DNA of 50,355 nt from Dehalococcoidia bacterium (GTDB lineage: Bacteria > Chloroflexota > Dehalococcoidia > Lucifugimonadales > UBA3495), in NCBI GenBank assembly GCA_022825745.1, contig JAJDWF010000138.1:1-50355 (forward strand). The letters are read 5' to 3'. The position numbers and the translations under genes are program-made. The notes beneath the pieces were generated by a model. It saw only the letters and a list, made by a program, of their open reading frames with translations. It was not told where the DNA came from and did not search any database. The number at the start of each line of letters is the position of its first letter. Position 1 is the stretch's first letter. Shown in pieces: positions 16,229 through 24,341 of the stretch.

Positions 16229-16256
16229 CGTCATTCCCGCGAAAGCGGGAATCCAG
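16229..16256. repeat. dRS3-like palindromic repeat, copy 1
   Basis: CGTCATTCCCGC-GAAA-GCGGGAATCCA: a perfect 8-bp palindrome (ATTCCCGC/GCGGGAAT) inside a conserved CGTC...CCA frame. The core matches the ATTCCC-N8-GGGAAT element called dRS3 in Neisseria, also seen dispersed in other genomes. It lies just after tRNA-Pro and before the tenA stop. Confidence 0.75.
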
Positions 16257-16264
16257 AGCCCGCG

Positions 16265-16930
16265 CTAAACCGGCCAGTCCTCCACCGTCCAGCCCATCTC
16301 CCAGAATGCCTGCTCGTAGCGCGTGCAGGTGATGTACGCCTCCTTCATCGCCGCGATCTCTGCCGACCCTGCCGTGGACGCCACCCGGTCGCAGATGGCC
16401 CGGCATTCCTCCGCCACCGCCTGCTGCTCCGGCCCGGCGTACATCTGAATCCACTGAGCGTAACCCGCATGGTCGGGCAGGCCCTGGTCGGCCAGCCGCT
16501 CGCCGACATTCCAGTATCCCCAGATGCACGGCAGCAGCGCCGCCACCAGTTCGCCAAAACTCCCCTGGTGGGCCACCCGGAGCAGGTAGCTGGTGTAGGA
16601 GTAGCATGTCGGCGCATGTACCGTCGCGTCCAGTTCCGCCTCGGTGATGCCGAACTGCGCGCAGTACGAGCGGTGCAACTCCATCTCGGTGTTCAGGATG
16701 TAATCGACGGAGCGGGCAAACCAGCTCATCGTCTCCAGGTCGGGCGCTTTCGCCGCCGCCAGGGCCAGGCAGCGGGCAAAGTCCACCAGATACACGTAGT
16801 CCTGGGTTATGAAATGCCTGAAACGGTCCAGCGGCAGCGTGCCGTCGCCGATGCCCCGCACAAACGGATGGAAAGCCATCGCCTCCCGCTGCGCTTCCGA
16901 TTCACGTTCAATTTCCTCACAAAACGACAT
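16265..16930 (-). CDS. tenA: TenA-family aminopyrimidine aminohydrolase (thiaminase II)
   Basis: A 221-residue all-helical TenA protein. TenA enzymes hydrolyse aminomethyl- or formylaminopyrimidines from degraded thiamin to recover the HMP pyrimidine. The key residues match B. subtilis TenA in number and context: Asp44 in FITQDYVYL, Cys135 in ALLPCIWGYW and Glu206 in RYEQAFWEMGW. The conserved APTCYSYTSYLLRVA motif is present. The ATG has GAGGTG upstream. No thiamin riboswitch or other thi gene is visible. The gene is bracketed by two dRS3-like repeats (16229 and 16955), possibly a trace of insertion or recombination. It is the last gene of the amidohydrolase-trmD unit. Confidence 0.93.
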   Translation of the reverse strand: MSFCEEIERESEAQREAMAFHPFVRGIGDGTLPLDRFRHFITQDYVYLVDFARCLALAAAKAPDLETMSWFARSVDYILNTEMELHRSYCAQFGITEAELDATVHAPTCYSYTSYLLRVAHQGSFGELVAALLPCIWGYWNVGERLADQGLPDHAGYAQWIQMYAGPEQQAVAEECRAICDRVASTAGSAEIAAMKEAYITCTRYEQAFWEMGWTVEDWPV

Positions 16931-16954
16931 CCGTACACCTCATTGTCTTTCTTA

Positions 16955-16981
16955 CGTCATTCCCGCTTTCGAGGGAATCCA
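16955..16981. repeat. dRS3-like palindromic repeat, copy 2 (overlaps thioesterase C-terminus)
   Basis: CGTCATTCCCGC-TTTC-GAGGGAATCCA has the same frame as copy 1, with the loop complementary and one mismatch in the stem. Read on the minus strand it encodes the last residues GFPRKRE and the TGA stop of the thioesterase gene. Confidence 0.7.
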
Positions 16982-17487
16982 CCCTCTGCCGCCGCCAGCT
17001 CAGGAAAATTCGCCAGCGGCAAAACCTCACCGGCACTTTCCCACCTGTCCACCAACTCCCGAATCGAATCCGGCACTGGCCGCGTCCCGCCCGTGTCCGC
17101 ATAATAACCAACGTACACCGACTCGATGGTGGTCATCGGCGGGTCATCGGGGCCGCCGGCGTCTGGGAATATCGCTACCTCCAGCGTCAGGCTGGTGTTG
17201 CCGATTCTGCCCACCCGCGCCCGCAGGTCCAGCATCTCGTCCACCCGCACCGGCGCCTTGTACTCAATCGTAACCTTCACTACCGCGCTGTCGAAATACC
17301 CGTTGGCGGCGACGCGGTAGATGCTGAACCCCAGGTTGCGGAAATACTCAGCCTGCGCCACTTCCAGCCAGCCCAGGTAGCTGCCGTTGAACGCGATGCC
17401 TTGCGCGTCGCACTCCTGCCAGCGCACCCGCACCGGAGCGCCAAAACGGTAATCGCCGCGTCGCGTTCCCGCGTCAGACATCGCCAC
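16957..17487 (-). CDS. Acyl-CoA thioesterase, YbgC/4-hydroxybenzoyl-CoA thioesterase-like
   Basis: A 176-residue hotdog protein. The N-terminal VRVRWQECDAQGIAFNGSYL holds the conserved Asp27 of the 4HBT class. VKVTIEYKAPVRVDEMLDLR and a SLTLEVAIF strand complete the fold. Such enzymes hydrolyse acyl-CoA thioesters in the cytoplasm; the substrate is unknown. Start candidates are GTG 17487 and ATG 17481, both overlapping the trmD stop region, so translation is coupled. The tail after about residue 150 is longer than usual, and its last seven residues plus stop are encoded by a dRS3-like repeat, so the native end was probably changed by repeat insertion. Confidence 0.87.
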   Translation of the reverse strand: MAMSDAGTRRGDYRFGAPVRVRWQECDAQGIAFNGSYLGWLEVAQAEYFRNLGFSIYRVAANGYFDSAVVKVTIEYKAPVRVDEMLDLRARVGRIGNTSLTLEVAIFPDAGGPDDPPMTTIESVYVGYYADTGGTRPVPDSIRELVDRWESAGEVLPLANFPELAAAEGGFPRKRE

Positions 17488-18229
17488 CGTTCCATCCCAG
17501 CGATGCCAGGTACGCCCGGTCAGAGTTGGTCAACGGCGCGGTATCCAGCAGGTCCGGCCGGAGTCTGAGCGTACGCTCCAAAGACTGTTGCCGTCGCCAC
17601 CGTTCGATTTCGGCATGGTTCCCCGACCGCAAAACCTCGGGCGCAGCCATTCCTCTGAATTCGGCCGGCCGCGTGTACAGCGGGTGCTGCAGCAGACCCG
17701 ACGTTATGCTGTCCTCGCGCACGTTTTCCTCCGACCCCACCACGTCGGGCACGAACCGGGAAACGGCGTCAATCATCACCATGGCGGCCAACTCGCCCCC
17801 GGTCAGCACGTAGTCGCCGATTGACACCTCGTGCGTAATCAGCCTCTGGCGTATCCGCTCGTCAACTCCGGCGTAGTGCCCGCAGATGATTACCATCCCA
17901 GGCGCGGCGGCGAACTCATCCACCAATTGCTGATTCAACACGCTCCCCTGGGGTGAGGTCAATACGACAGGCGTCCGCTCCCGTTGGTCGGCGGAAACGT
18001 CGGACAGCGCGGCGTCAACGGCGGCGAACACCGGCTCCGGCTTCATCACCATGCCCGGCCCGCCGCCAAACTGGTAGTCGTCCGCAGTGCCATGACGGTC
18101 GGTGGTGAACTGCCGGATGTCCGTCGCCTCCACGGAAACCAGCCCCCGCTCGACCGCGCGCCCAATGATGCTGTACTCAGTGATAATCCGGAACGCCTCC
18201 GGGAAGAGCGTGAGAACGTGGAAACGCAT
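17474..18229 (-). CDS. trmD: tRNA (guanine-N1)-methyltransferase TrmD
   Basis: TrmD makes m1G37 in tRNAs with G36-G37, preventing +1 frameshifts; it is a trefoil-knot SPOUT enzyme using SAM. The sequence carries MRFHVLTLFPEAF, YQFGGGPGMVMKPEPVF, the knot segments TSPQGS and ICGHYAGVDERI, then IGDYVLTGGELAAMVMIDA and the domain linker LYTRPAEFRGM. I chose ATG 18229, where the family normally begins (MRF), over ATG 18241. It is not beside rpsP-rimM-rplS as usual; it follows an amidohydrolase gene and overlaps the thioesterase gene. Two of its natural substrate tRNAs, Arg(CCG) and Pro(UGG), are encoded 1.3 kb away. Confidence 0.96.
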   Translation of the reverse strand: MRFHVLTLFPEAFRIITEYSIIGRAVERGLVSVEATDIRQFTTDRHGTADDYQFGGGPGMVMKPEPVFAAVDAALSDVSADQRERTPVVLTSPQGSVLNQQLVDEFAAAPGMVIICGHYAGVDERIRQRLITHEVSIGDYVLTGGELAAMVMIDAVSRFVPDVVGSEENVREDSITSGLLQHPLYTRPAEFRGMAAPEVLRSGNHAEIERWRRQQSLERTLRLRPDLLDTAPLTNSDRAYLASLGWNGGDV

Positions 18230-18242
18230 ACACCCCTGCATG

Positions 18243-19496
18243 CTACGCCGGCTGCAACTCGCGCACCGGCAGCCGGTTCTTGTACGCCTCGCCGCCCTTC
18301 ATTATCAGCAGCAGGCGCTCCCGGTCCCGCAGCACCGATATGTTGCCCAGCGGATCGCCGTCCACCACCAGGATGTCGGCTAGCTTGCCCGCCGTGATGG
18401 TGCCAACGTCCTTACCCAGACCGCAGCATTCGGCGGCGTAGCCGGTGGCGGCCTGTATCGCCAGGGACGTGCTCATGCCCTTCTCCACCATCAGCTCCAG
18501 CTCGCGGGCGTTGTCGCCATGCACGAAACCGCCGGCGTCGGTGCCGGCCACGATGCGGACGCCCTCCTTGATGGCCAGCTCCACGCTCTGGATGTGAATG
18601 TCCATCAACGCCTGGGCGCGTACCCGGATGTGCGGCGCGCTCACCGTGCTGTGGAAGTCGTAGACCTCGAACGTCGGCGTGAAGAATGTGCCCTGGTCGG
18701 CCATCATCTTGAGCATGTCGGGATCCGTCGCCAGGTAACAGCCGTGCTCGATGGAACCTGCGCCCGCCTTGATGGCAATGGGCAGTCCGGTGCCGCCTAC
18801 CGCATGACATAAGGTGCTGCGCCCCAATGCCGCCGCCTCGTCCACCAGCGCCTTGGCCTCGTCCAGCGCGTAGGCCTGGTCCAGCGGTCCGTTGCCGGGG
18901 CGCCCGGACGCGCCGCCGGTGGTGGCAAACTTGATCTGGTCGGCGCCGCAGCGGATCAGCTCCCGCACCTTGGCGCGCACGCCGTCAACGCCGTCGGCCA
19001 CGCCGTCGGGCGCCAGCGGGTCATGCCCCAGGATGACCTTGCGGTGGCCGCTGCCGCTCACCTTGTCCTCGATGCCGCCGGTGGGCGACATGATGTTGAC
19101 CGATACGATCAGCCGCGGGCCCTTGATCAGCCCTTCCTCCACGGCCATCTTGAACCCGGCGTCCAGCCCGCCGGCGTCACGCACGGTGGTGTAGCCGGCC
19201 GCCAGCGTGTCCTCGATTACCTGGGAAGTACGGATGGCGAACAGCGACAGCGGCTCGTCCATGCCCCAGCGCCCGGTCAGGCCATAACCGCCCGATGCCA
19301 GGTGATCGTGCACGTCAATCAGCCCCGGCATGATGGTGTTCCCGGCGGCGTCCAGGACTTCCGCTCCTTCGGGAATGGAGACCGACAAACGCGGCCCAAC
19401 CTCCACAATGCGCTCCCCGTCCACCAGCACCGTAACGTCCTCAACCCTGGGCGCTCCGGTGCCGTCAATCAGGTTCCCTCCGACAATTGCGAGCAT
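18243..19496 (-). CDS. Metal-dependent amidohydrolase family protein
   Basis: A 417-residue TIM-barrel amidohydrolase related to imidazolonepropionase/prolidase-like (M38-type) enzymes. The metal ligands are His63 and His65 (DVHDHL), a probable carboxylated Lys189 (DQIKFATTGG), His231 (LCHAVGG), His251 (SIEHGCYL) and Asp320 (VAGTDAGG). The small beta-sandwich is formed by the N-terminal VGGNLIDGTG and C-terminal TAGKLADILVVDGDPL. The substrate is unknown: cyclic amides, Xaa-Pro dipeptides or lactones are typical. ATG 19496 is chosen for the SD AGAGGT and the family start; the frame is open upstream without homology. It ends 13 bases before trmD. Confidence 0.9.
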   Translation of the reverse strand: MLAIVGGNLIDGTGAPRVEDVTVLVDGERIVEVGPRLSVSIPEGAEVLDAAGNTIMPGLIDVHDHLASGGYGLTGRWGMDEPLSLFAIRTSQVIEDTLAAGYTTVRDAGGLDAGFKMAVEEGLIKGPRLIVSVNIMSPTGGIEDKVSGSGHRKVILGHDPLAPDGVADGVDGVRAKVRELIRCGADQIKFATTGGASGRPGNGPLDQAYALDEAKALVDEAAALGRSTLCHAVGGTGLPIAIKAGAGSIEHGCYLATDPDMLKMMADQGTFFTPTFEVYDFHSTVSAPHIRVRAQALMDIHIQSVELAIKEGVRIVAGTDAGGFVHGDNARELELMVEKGMSTSLAIQAATGYAAECCGLGKDVGTITAGKLADILVVDGDPLGNISVLRDRERLLLIMKGGEAYKNRLPVRELQPA

Positions 19497-19606
19497 AATG
19501 TACCTCTCATGGTATCCGGTTGATGCTGCGCCATTATATGCCAATGAGCCTTCGGGCGGTATGGTATTATTGCCCCAGCCCGAACCCGCGAGAAAACCAT
19601 CTGGAT

Positions 19607-20098
19607 ATGCACCGCCTCGCCATTCTCACCGTCAGCACTTCCGGCGCCCACGGCCAGCGCGAAGATACCGGCGGCCAGGCCATCCGCGACAAGCTGCCGC
19701 CCCCGGACTACGAGGAGGTGCGTTACGAAATCGTTGCCGATGACCCCGACACGATTACCGGCCGTATCTCCGGTTGGGCCGATTCGGGCGAGGTTGACCT
19801 TATTGTGACCACCGGCGGCACCGGCATGGGTCGCCACGACGTGACGCCGGAAGCCGCCCGCCGCGCCATGAATCGCGAGGTTCCCGGCATGGCCGAGGCC
19901 ATGCGCGCGCAAACCCTGCAATTCACGCCGATGGCCATGCTGAGCCGCTCGGTGGTGGGTATCCGGGGCTACACCCTGATTATTACCCTGCCCGGCAGTC
20001 CGCGCGGCGTCGGCGAGTGTCTGGATGTCGTCCTGCCCGTTTTGCCCCACGCGCTGGAACTGTTGCAGCGGGAGTCGGTGCAGGAACACCCGCGTTAA
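19607..20098 (+). CDS. MogA/MoaB-family molybdopterin adenylyltransferase
   Basis: A 163-residue MoCF-biosynthesis domain protein. It opens with MHRLAILTVSTSGAHGQRED and TGGQAIRD, has the diagnostic TTGGTGMG at about residues 68-75 followed by HDVTPEA, and ends with a PGSPRGVGECLDVVLPVLPH segment. MogA/MoaB adenylates molybdopterin before MoeA inserts molybdate, so it works with the moeA gene at 3720. Which of mogA or moaB it is cannot be decided here. ATG 19607 has no clear ribosome site, and the frame is open upstream. It is divergent from the amidohydrolase and followed 19 bases later by a small gene. Confidence 0.9.
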   Translation: MHRLAILTVSTSGAHGQREDTGGQAIRDKLPPPDYEEVRYEIVADDPDTITGRISGWADSGEVDLIVTTGGTGMGRHDVTPEAARRAMNREVPGMAEAMRAQTLQFTPMAMLSRSVVGIRGYTLIITLPGSPRGVGECLDVVLPVLPHALELLQRESVQEHPR

Positions 20099-20117
20099 TG
20101 GAGGAGACCACCGCAAG

Positions 20118-20471
20118 ATGAGCACCAACACCAACGAATCCGCTCCCGTCTATTGGCCCAGGGTCAAGGAGTTGCTGGACAGCATCATGGAACGCTGGAT
20201 CGAGCGCCACGGCCGGCAGCCCTACCCGGGCATCCACGAATACTGGTGGGAGACCCCCGAGGAACTGGCCAATTCGGTGCTCAACGGTTATCCGTCCATC
20301 GAGCCGGGCAAGCCCGGGGCGGAGACCCACCTGGTGCGCTCGCTGCGGTTGGGCTGCGGCACCTTCGGGAGAATGCCCCTGCGCGGCCCATTCCTGTCCC
20401 GCTCCGAGGCCGCCGAAATCGCCGCTTGGATCGACGCCGGCATGCCCAAAGGCCCGGAGGACGATGGGTAA
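20118..20471 (+). CDS. Small uncharacterised protein following mogA
   Basis: A 117-residue soluble protein of unknown family. A helical N-terminal part (YWPRVKELLDSIMERWIERH) is rich in aromatic residues around GIHEYWWETPEELAN. The end, FLSRSEAAEIAAWIDAGMP, resembles the last helix of some cytochrome c domains, but there is no CxxCH haem motif. The start ATG 20118 is well supported by GGAGGAG upstream. It is 19 bases after mogA, so probably cotranscribed, and ends at the shared 20522 hairpin. Confidence 0.7.
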   Translation: MSTNTNESAPVYWPRVKELLDSIMERWIERHGRQPYPGIHEYWWETPEELANSVLNGYPSIEPGKPGAETHLVRSLRLGCGTFGRMPLRGPFLSRSEAAEIAAWIDAGMPKGPEDDG

Positions 20472-20521
20472 GTAACGGCGCCAAATTGCGGCGTCCTTCA
20501 GGATCGCCGGCTGGGAAAAAA

Positions 20522-20548
20522 GTAGGGGCGAATTACATTCGCCCCTAC
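20522..20548. terminator. Bidirectional hairpin terminator, repeat copy 2
   Basis: GTAGGGGCGAAT (20522-20533) pairs perfectly with ATTCGCCCCTAC (20537-20548) around a 3-nt loop. It lies between the mogA-side gene (ending 20471) and the convergent NHL gene (ending 20573) and shares its core with copies at 1781, 36345 and 46789. Confidence 0.7.
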
Positions 20549-20572
20549 GCATAGGCCAAGTGCGGTTTGCTT

Positions 20573-21577
20573 TTACAGCAGGACCGGCTCCTTCTCCTTT
20601 TGATAGACCTGGATCCGGCCACGGGTGTGGTCCAGGATCGCGATCTGACCCTCGGGGGTCACCCGAACCGCGCACGGGTTGGCGAAAATCTTCTCGAACT
20701 CGCCGCCGTCGTGGGTGATGGCCATGGTCCGCTGGCGGATCATGTCGGGGTTGGAGTTGAGCTTGCTCCTGCCCCAGCCCGAAATCTGGTGGTCGCCCTT
20801 GAGCTGGGCGCGGAACCGTCCGTCGGGCGCCAGGATCTGCACGCGGTCGTTCTCACGGTCGCAAACGTAGATGTCGCCGTCGTTGTCCACGAACACCGCG
20901 TTGGGACGCTTGAACTGACCGGGGCCGTCGCCGCTGGTGCCAAAGGACGCCTGCCACTCGCCGCCTTGGGTAAAGACCTGGATGCGGTCGTTACGCCAGT
21001 CGGCCACGTAGATCAGGCCGTCCTTGTCCAGGCAGATGCCCCAGGGCATATTGAGCTGGCCGTTTCCGGTGCCGGACTCTCCGAACTGGCTCTTGAACGA
21101 ACCGTCCAGGCCGTAGCTCTGGACGCGGTTGTTCCGGCTGTCCACGACCCACATGGTGTCGCCGTTGATGGCGATGCCGGAGGGGCCGTTGAACTGGCCT
21201 GCGCCGTCGCCCGCTTCGCCCCAGTGGCGCAGGTACTCGCCGTCGCCGTCGAAGATGGTGATGCGGTTGAGCCATTCGTCGGCAACGTACAGGTTGCCTT
21301 CGCCGTCCAGCGCGCACGCGGTGGGCCAATACAGATCGCCGGGCCCTTCGCCGAACTGGCTGAATTCGCCTACGAAGTCCTCGTCCAGGGTGACGATGGA
21401 AACGCGCACCCCGTCGGGTCGGTTTTCGTAGGAGCGGTTGACCACATAGACCTTGCCCTCATCGTCAATAGTCAGGTCCATAGGATTGCGGAGGCCGGTT
21501 CCGTTGAACTCGTTCCGCCCGATGGAGTGGCTATAGGTGAAGGCAGTGTCCACGAGACCGAACAGGTGGGTACTCAT
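20573..21577 (-). CDS. NHL-repeat beta-propeller protein (module 1)
   Basis: A 334-residue protein built from about six NHL repeats. Each has a GEFSQFGEGPGDLYWPTACA-like unit: a glycine-rich strand, a P-x-x-I/V-x-x-D turn, and Y/VYVADxxNxRI (for example IYVADWRNDRIQVF and IYVCDRENDRVQIL). NHL propellers bind proteins, RNA or small ligands, or act as lyases. There is no signal peptide or membrane span. The gene is the last in the DUF1800-DUF1501-NHL unit, separated from DUF1501 by 91 bases containing an 11-bp inverted repeat (21609-21619/21639-21649). A paralogue lies at 46813, also next to DUF1800. The role is unknown. Confidence 0.9.
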   Translation of the reverse strand: MSTHLFGLVDTAFTYSHSIGRNEFNGTGLRNPMDLTIDDEGKVYVVNRSYENRPDGVRVSIVTLDEDFVGEFSQFGEGPGDLYWPTACALDGEGNLYVADEWLNRITIFDGDGEYLRHWGEAGDGAGQFNGPSGIAINGDTMWVVDSRNNRVQSYGLDGSFKSQFGESGTGNGQLNMPWGICLDKDGLIYVADWRNDRIQVFTQGGEWQASFGTSGDGPGQFKRPNAVFVDNDGDIYVCDRENDRVQILAPDGRFRAQLKGDHQISGWGRSKLNSNPDMIRQRTMAITHDGGEFEKIFANPCAVRVTPEGQIAILDHTRGRIQVYQKEKEPVLL

Positions 21578-21608
21578 AGACTTCCCTCTCTTTGATCGTC
21601 AGTCGTGA

Positions 21609-21649
21609 GGCCACAGCGGGCGGCCATCTGATGTGGGTCCGCTGTGGCC
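21609..21649. promoter_or_regulatory. Intercistronic inverted repeat between DUF1501 and NHL genes
   Basis: GGCCACAGCGG (21609-21619) and CCGCTGTGGCC (21639-21649) form an 11-bp perfect stem with a 19-nt loop, between the DUF1501 stop and the NHL start. There is no T-run on the transcribed strand, so an mRNA-processing or stability hairpin is likelier than a terminator. Confidence 0.5.
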
Positions 21650-21668
21650 GAATTTTCGCTCAACCGGC

Positions 21669-22808
21669 CTACAGGAAGGGGACCTTCTCGAAGACGCCGC
21701 GGTTGATGGGGTTGGAGTCCAGGCCCATCCAGTCTTCCAGGATGGTGGCGTAAACCTGGCGGAAGTCCATGTTGGACTTGAGGTTGCCGCCTTCTTCCTG
21801 CTGACCGGGCTCCAGGGACGGATAGACGCCGTAGATGCCGCCCTTGACCTTTTCGCCGACCATGAATGCGACGGAGCCGGCGCCGTGGTCGGTGCCGGAG
21901 CCGTTGTCGCCGACGCGGCGACCGAACTCGGAGAACATGAACGTGATGACGTTGTCGCTGGCGTCATGGTTCCGAAGGTCGGTGATGAAGGTGTCAACGT
22001 TGGCAGACACGTCGGTCCACAGCCGGGCGTGGTCGGACGCCTGGTTGGCGTGGGTGTCGAAGCCGTTGTAGGGGCTGGTGGTGAACAGTACGCGGGTGCC
22101 CAGGTCGGCCAGGTGGGTCTGCGCGATGTTCTTCATGTACTGGCCCACGGTGGTCGCGGAGTACTCGACGTCGGAGGTGTACTTCGGCGGCGCGGTGGCC
22201 AGGATGTCGGCGCCGATGCGGGCGTAGGTGCCGGTGGAGCGCAGGTAGTCGCTCACGAAGCCCTGGCCCACGGTGGGCGCGTAGATCTTGCTGAACAGGT
22301 CCAGAGCCTCGGCGCGCTGGTCATCGCCTTCGATGCCGGTGAGCAGGCCGTAGGTTTCCAGGTTGCCGACCGAGGCGACCGGGACGCCTTCCTTGGCCAG
22401 CGCCCGGGGGAGGCCGCGGCCGAAGTTCACGCCGGTGATGCCCTGGCCTTCGGCGTTGGGGTCCAGCTCGTGGATGACCTGGCCCAGCCAGCCCTCGGTG
22501 CCGATGGTGTCCGGCTCACAGGTGTGCCAGATATCCATGCTGCGGAAGTGGCTGTAGGAAGGGTTGGCGTAGCCAATGCCCAGGAAGATGGCCAGCTTGC
22601 CCTCGTCCCAGTACTTCTTCAGGGGGCCCATGGTGGGGTGCAGGCCGATCTCGCCGTTCAGGTCCAGGACTGCCTCTGCGGGTACGCCCAGCGCGGGGCG
22701 AAAGTCGCGATAGTGCCCGTCGTTGTAGGGAATGACAGTGTTCAGGCCGTCGTTCCCGCCGGAGAGGGAAAGCACCACCAGAACGTTGTCTTTGTTGGTA
22801 GAGACCAT
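21669..22808 (-). CDS. DUF1501 family protein
   Basis: A 379-residue DUF1501 protein, a family with an alkaline-phosphatase/sulfatase-like fold. Conserved blocks are VVLSLSGGNDGLNTVIPY at the start, YANPSYSHFRSMDIW, TSPYNGFDTHANQ and TFMFSEFGRRVGDNGSGTDHG. The last is the usual FSEFGR...DHG metal-site region. Many relatives carry a Tat signal; this one begins directly with MVSTNKDNVLVV and has none, so it may act in the cytoplasm or be exported by another route. It is the middle gene of the unit, 108 bases after DUF1800, with GGAGGACTAGCAA before ATG. No reaction has been established for the family. Confidence 0.92.
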   Translation of the reverse strand: MVSTNKDNVLVVLSLSGGNDGLNTVIPYNDGHYRDFRPALGVPAEAVLDLNGEIGLHPTMGPLKKYWDEGKLAIFLGIGYANPSYSHFRSMDIWHTCEPDTIGTEGWLGQVIHELDPNAEGQGITGVNFGRGLPRALAKEGVPVASVGNLETYGLLTGIEGDDQRAEALDLFSKIYAPTVGQGFVSDYLRSTGTYARIGADILATAPPKYTSDVEYSATTVGQYMKNIAQTHLADLGTRVLFTTSPYNGFDTHANQASDHARLWTDVSANVDTFITDLRNHDASDNVITFMFSEFGRRVGDNGSGTDHGAGSVAFMVGEKVKGGIYGVYPSLEPGQQEEGGNLKSNMDFRQVYATILEDWMGLDSNPINRGVFEKVPFL

Positions 22809-22916
22809 TTGCTAGTCCTCCATTGTGCTTGCTTTATGCTTGTGTTCTTGGCCGGGAACGCCCGCTGCCTGTATCCGTTCCAACGACGCGCCCCGGCCGG
22901 TTGTGGCGCTTTCCGA

Positions 22917-24341
22917 TTACTCGAACTGGAACTCCGAGGTGGAAGCGATGATCTGGAACATCTCGCCGGAGCGGCGGGTGAACTCGGCGCGCTCGGCGTC
23001 GCTGCCGTGCGTCAGGTTGCCGCTGCGGCCGGCGTGGGCGATCAGCTGCTCGCGGGTGTCCTCGGTCAGGTTCCGGCAGCCAACCAGGTCGGCGCAGGTA
23101 TCCACGAACTGCTCAGGGCTCAGGCTGTCGCCCTGGGCCATCAGCCGGTCGATCATGCCCTGGACGCCCGGGAGGTCCGTGCGGCCCAGGTAGTCGGCGG
23201 CGAAGTTGATCCGCTCCACCAGCGTGCCGGAGTCAATCCACTCGTGGCCGGTGTGCCAGCCCTCAACGGTCGGCGGGTTCATCAGGTCCATGCCCATGTA
23301 CTTGGGCTCCTGGCTCAGCTCGAACATGCCGGGCTTGACTTCATTCCGGTGGTCGCCCACCATGCGCAGGGTGCCGGCGACCATTTCGGCCGGGTTCTTC
23401 ACCTTGGTGTACTGGGCGTTCTTGAAGCTCTCGGAGCTGAACAGGGTGTTCAGCATCGCGGTGATGTCGTAGCCGCTGTCGAAGTAGGTCTGCTCCAGCT
23501 CTTCCAGCAGGCCCTCGTCCTTGGGCGGGGTCTGGCGCCAGCTGGGTACGGGAACCTCGTCGGCGACGAAGAAGTTGTACATGTGGCGGGAGATGAAGCG
23601 GGCGGTGGCCCGGTTCTTGCAAATCATCGACAGGATGTCGTCGCCGTCCCAGTTGCCGGTCTCGCCCAGGAACGTCTTTTCCGAGGCGTCGTGGTCGGCC
23701 GGGTCGTACCGGAATTCCCAGGGGCTGCGGCCATAGGGGAACGGAGGATACGGCGGGGCGATGTTCCAGCCGGTGAACGCCCGGGCGCATGCCTTGACGT
23801 CATCCTCGCTGTAGTTGAAATCTTCGTTCATGCCGACGCCCATGGAGAACAGTTCCAGCAGTTCGCGGCCATAGTTCTCGTTGATGGCGACCTTGTGGCT
23901 CTCGGTGTTGTCAAGGTAGTACATCATCGCGGGGCTGGTGGACAGCGACAGCAACAGCTCCTCGAAGTTGCCCATGCCCTTGTCCCGGAACATCTGGATC
24001 ATCCGGCCCATCTCTTCGCCGGAGTCGATCTTCGAGTGGCCGGCGCAGAAGATCATGTGCCAGAACAACGCCATCTTTTCGCGCAGTTGGTACTCGGTGT
24101 TGACCATGCGGTACATCCAGTTCTGGATGTTGATTTCGATGGCCCCGGGGTGGTTGTAGGTCGGGTGATAACGCAGCATGAGGTCGTCTTCGACACCGGA
24201 CGTTTCGCCCGGATTCAAGAGCTCCTCCACCACTGTGTCATAGCCTTTCGCAGCGGCGGCTTCAATCTCGTCGCGGCTGGCGCTGAAGCCCGCCCGGCGC
24301 AGAAGGTGAGCCATCAATGCGATGTCGTTGCTTCCTGCCAT
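22917..24341 (-). CDS. DUF1800 family protein (module 1)
   Basis: A 474-residue, largely helical DUF1800 protein. The signature blocks are HLLRRAGFSASRDEIEA, LREKMALFWHMIF, INENYGRELLELFSMG, ACARAFTGWN and NPPTVEGWHTGHEW. In many genomes DUF1800 is encoded beside DUF1501, as here, and the pair is thought to act together, but no function is known. There is no signal peptide. It is the first gene of the unit; the ATG has AAGGAGGAACCA, and a promoter lies at 24483-24511. A diverged paralogue is at 47832. Confidence 0.93.
   Translation of the reverse strand: MAGSNDIALMAHLLRRAGFSASRDEIEAAAAKGYDTVVEELLNPGETSGVEDDLMLRYHPTYNHPGAIEINIQNWMYRMVNTEYQLREKMALFWHMIFCAGHSKIDSGEEMGRMIQMFRDKGMGNFEELLLSLSTSPAMMYYLDNTESHKVAINENYGRELLELFSMGVGMNEDFNYSEDDVKACARAFTGWNIAPPYPPFPYGRSPWEFRYDPADHDASEKTFLGETGNWDGDDILSMICKNRATARFISRHMYNFFVADEVPVPSWRQTPPKDEGLLEELEQTYFDSGYDITAMLNTLFSSESFKNAQYTKVKNPAEMVAGTLRMVGDHRNEVKPGMFELSQEPKYMGMDLMNPPTVEGWHTGHEWIDSGTLVERINFAADYLGRTDLPGVQGMIDRLMAQGDSLSPEQFVDTCADLVGCRNLTEDTREQLIAHAGRSGNLTHGSDAERAEFTRRSGEMFQIIASTSEFQFE

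Noticed and set aside
18230..18241. ATG 18241 as trmD start
   Set aside because: Adds MQGC before the conserved MRF start of the family; possible but less likely than 18229.
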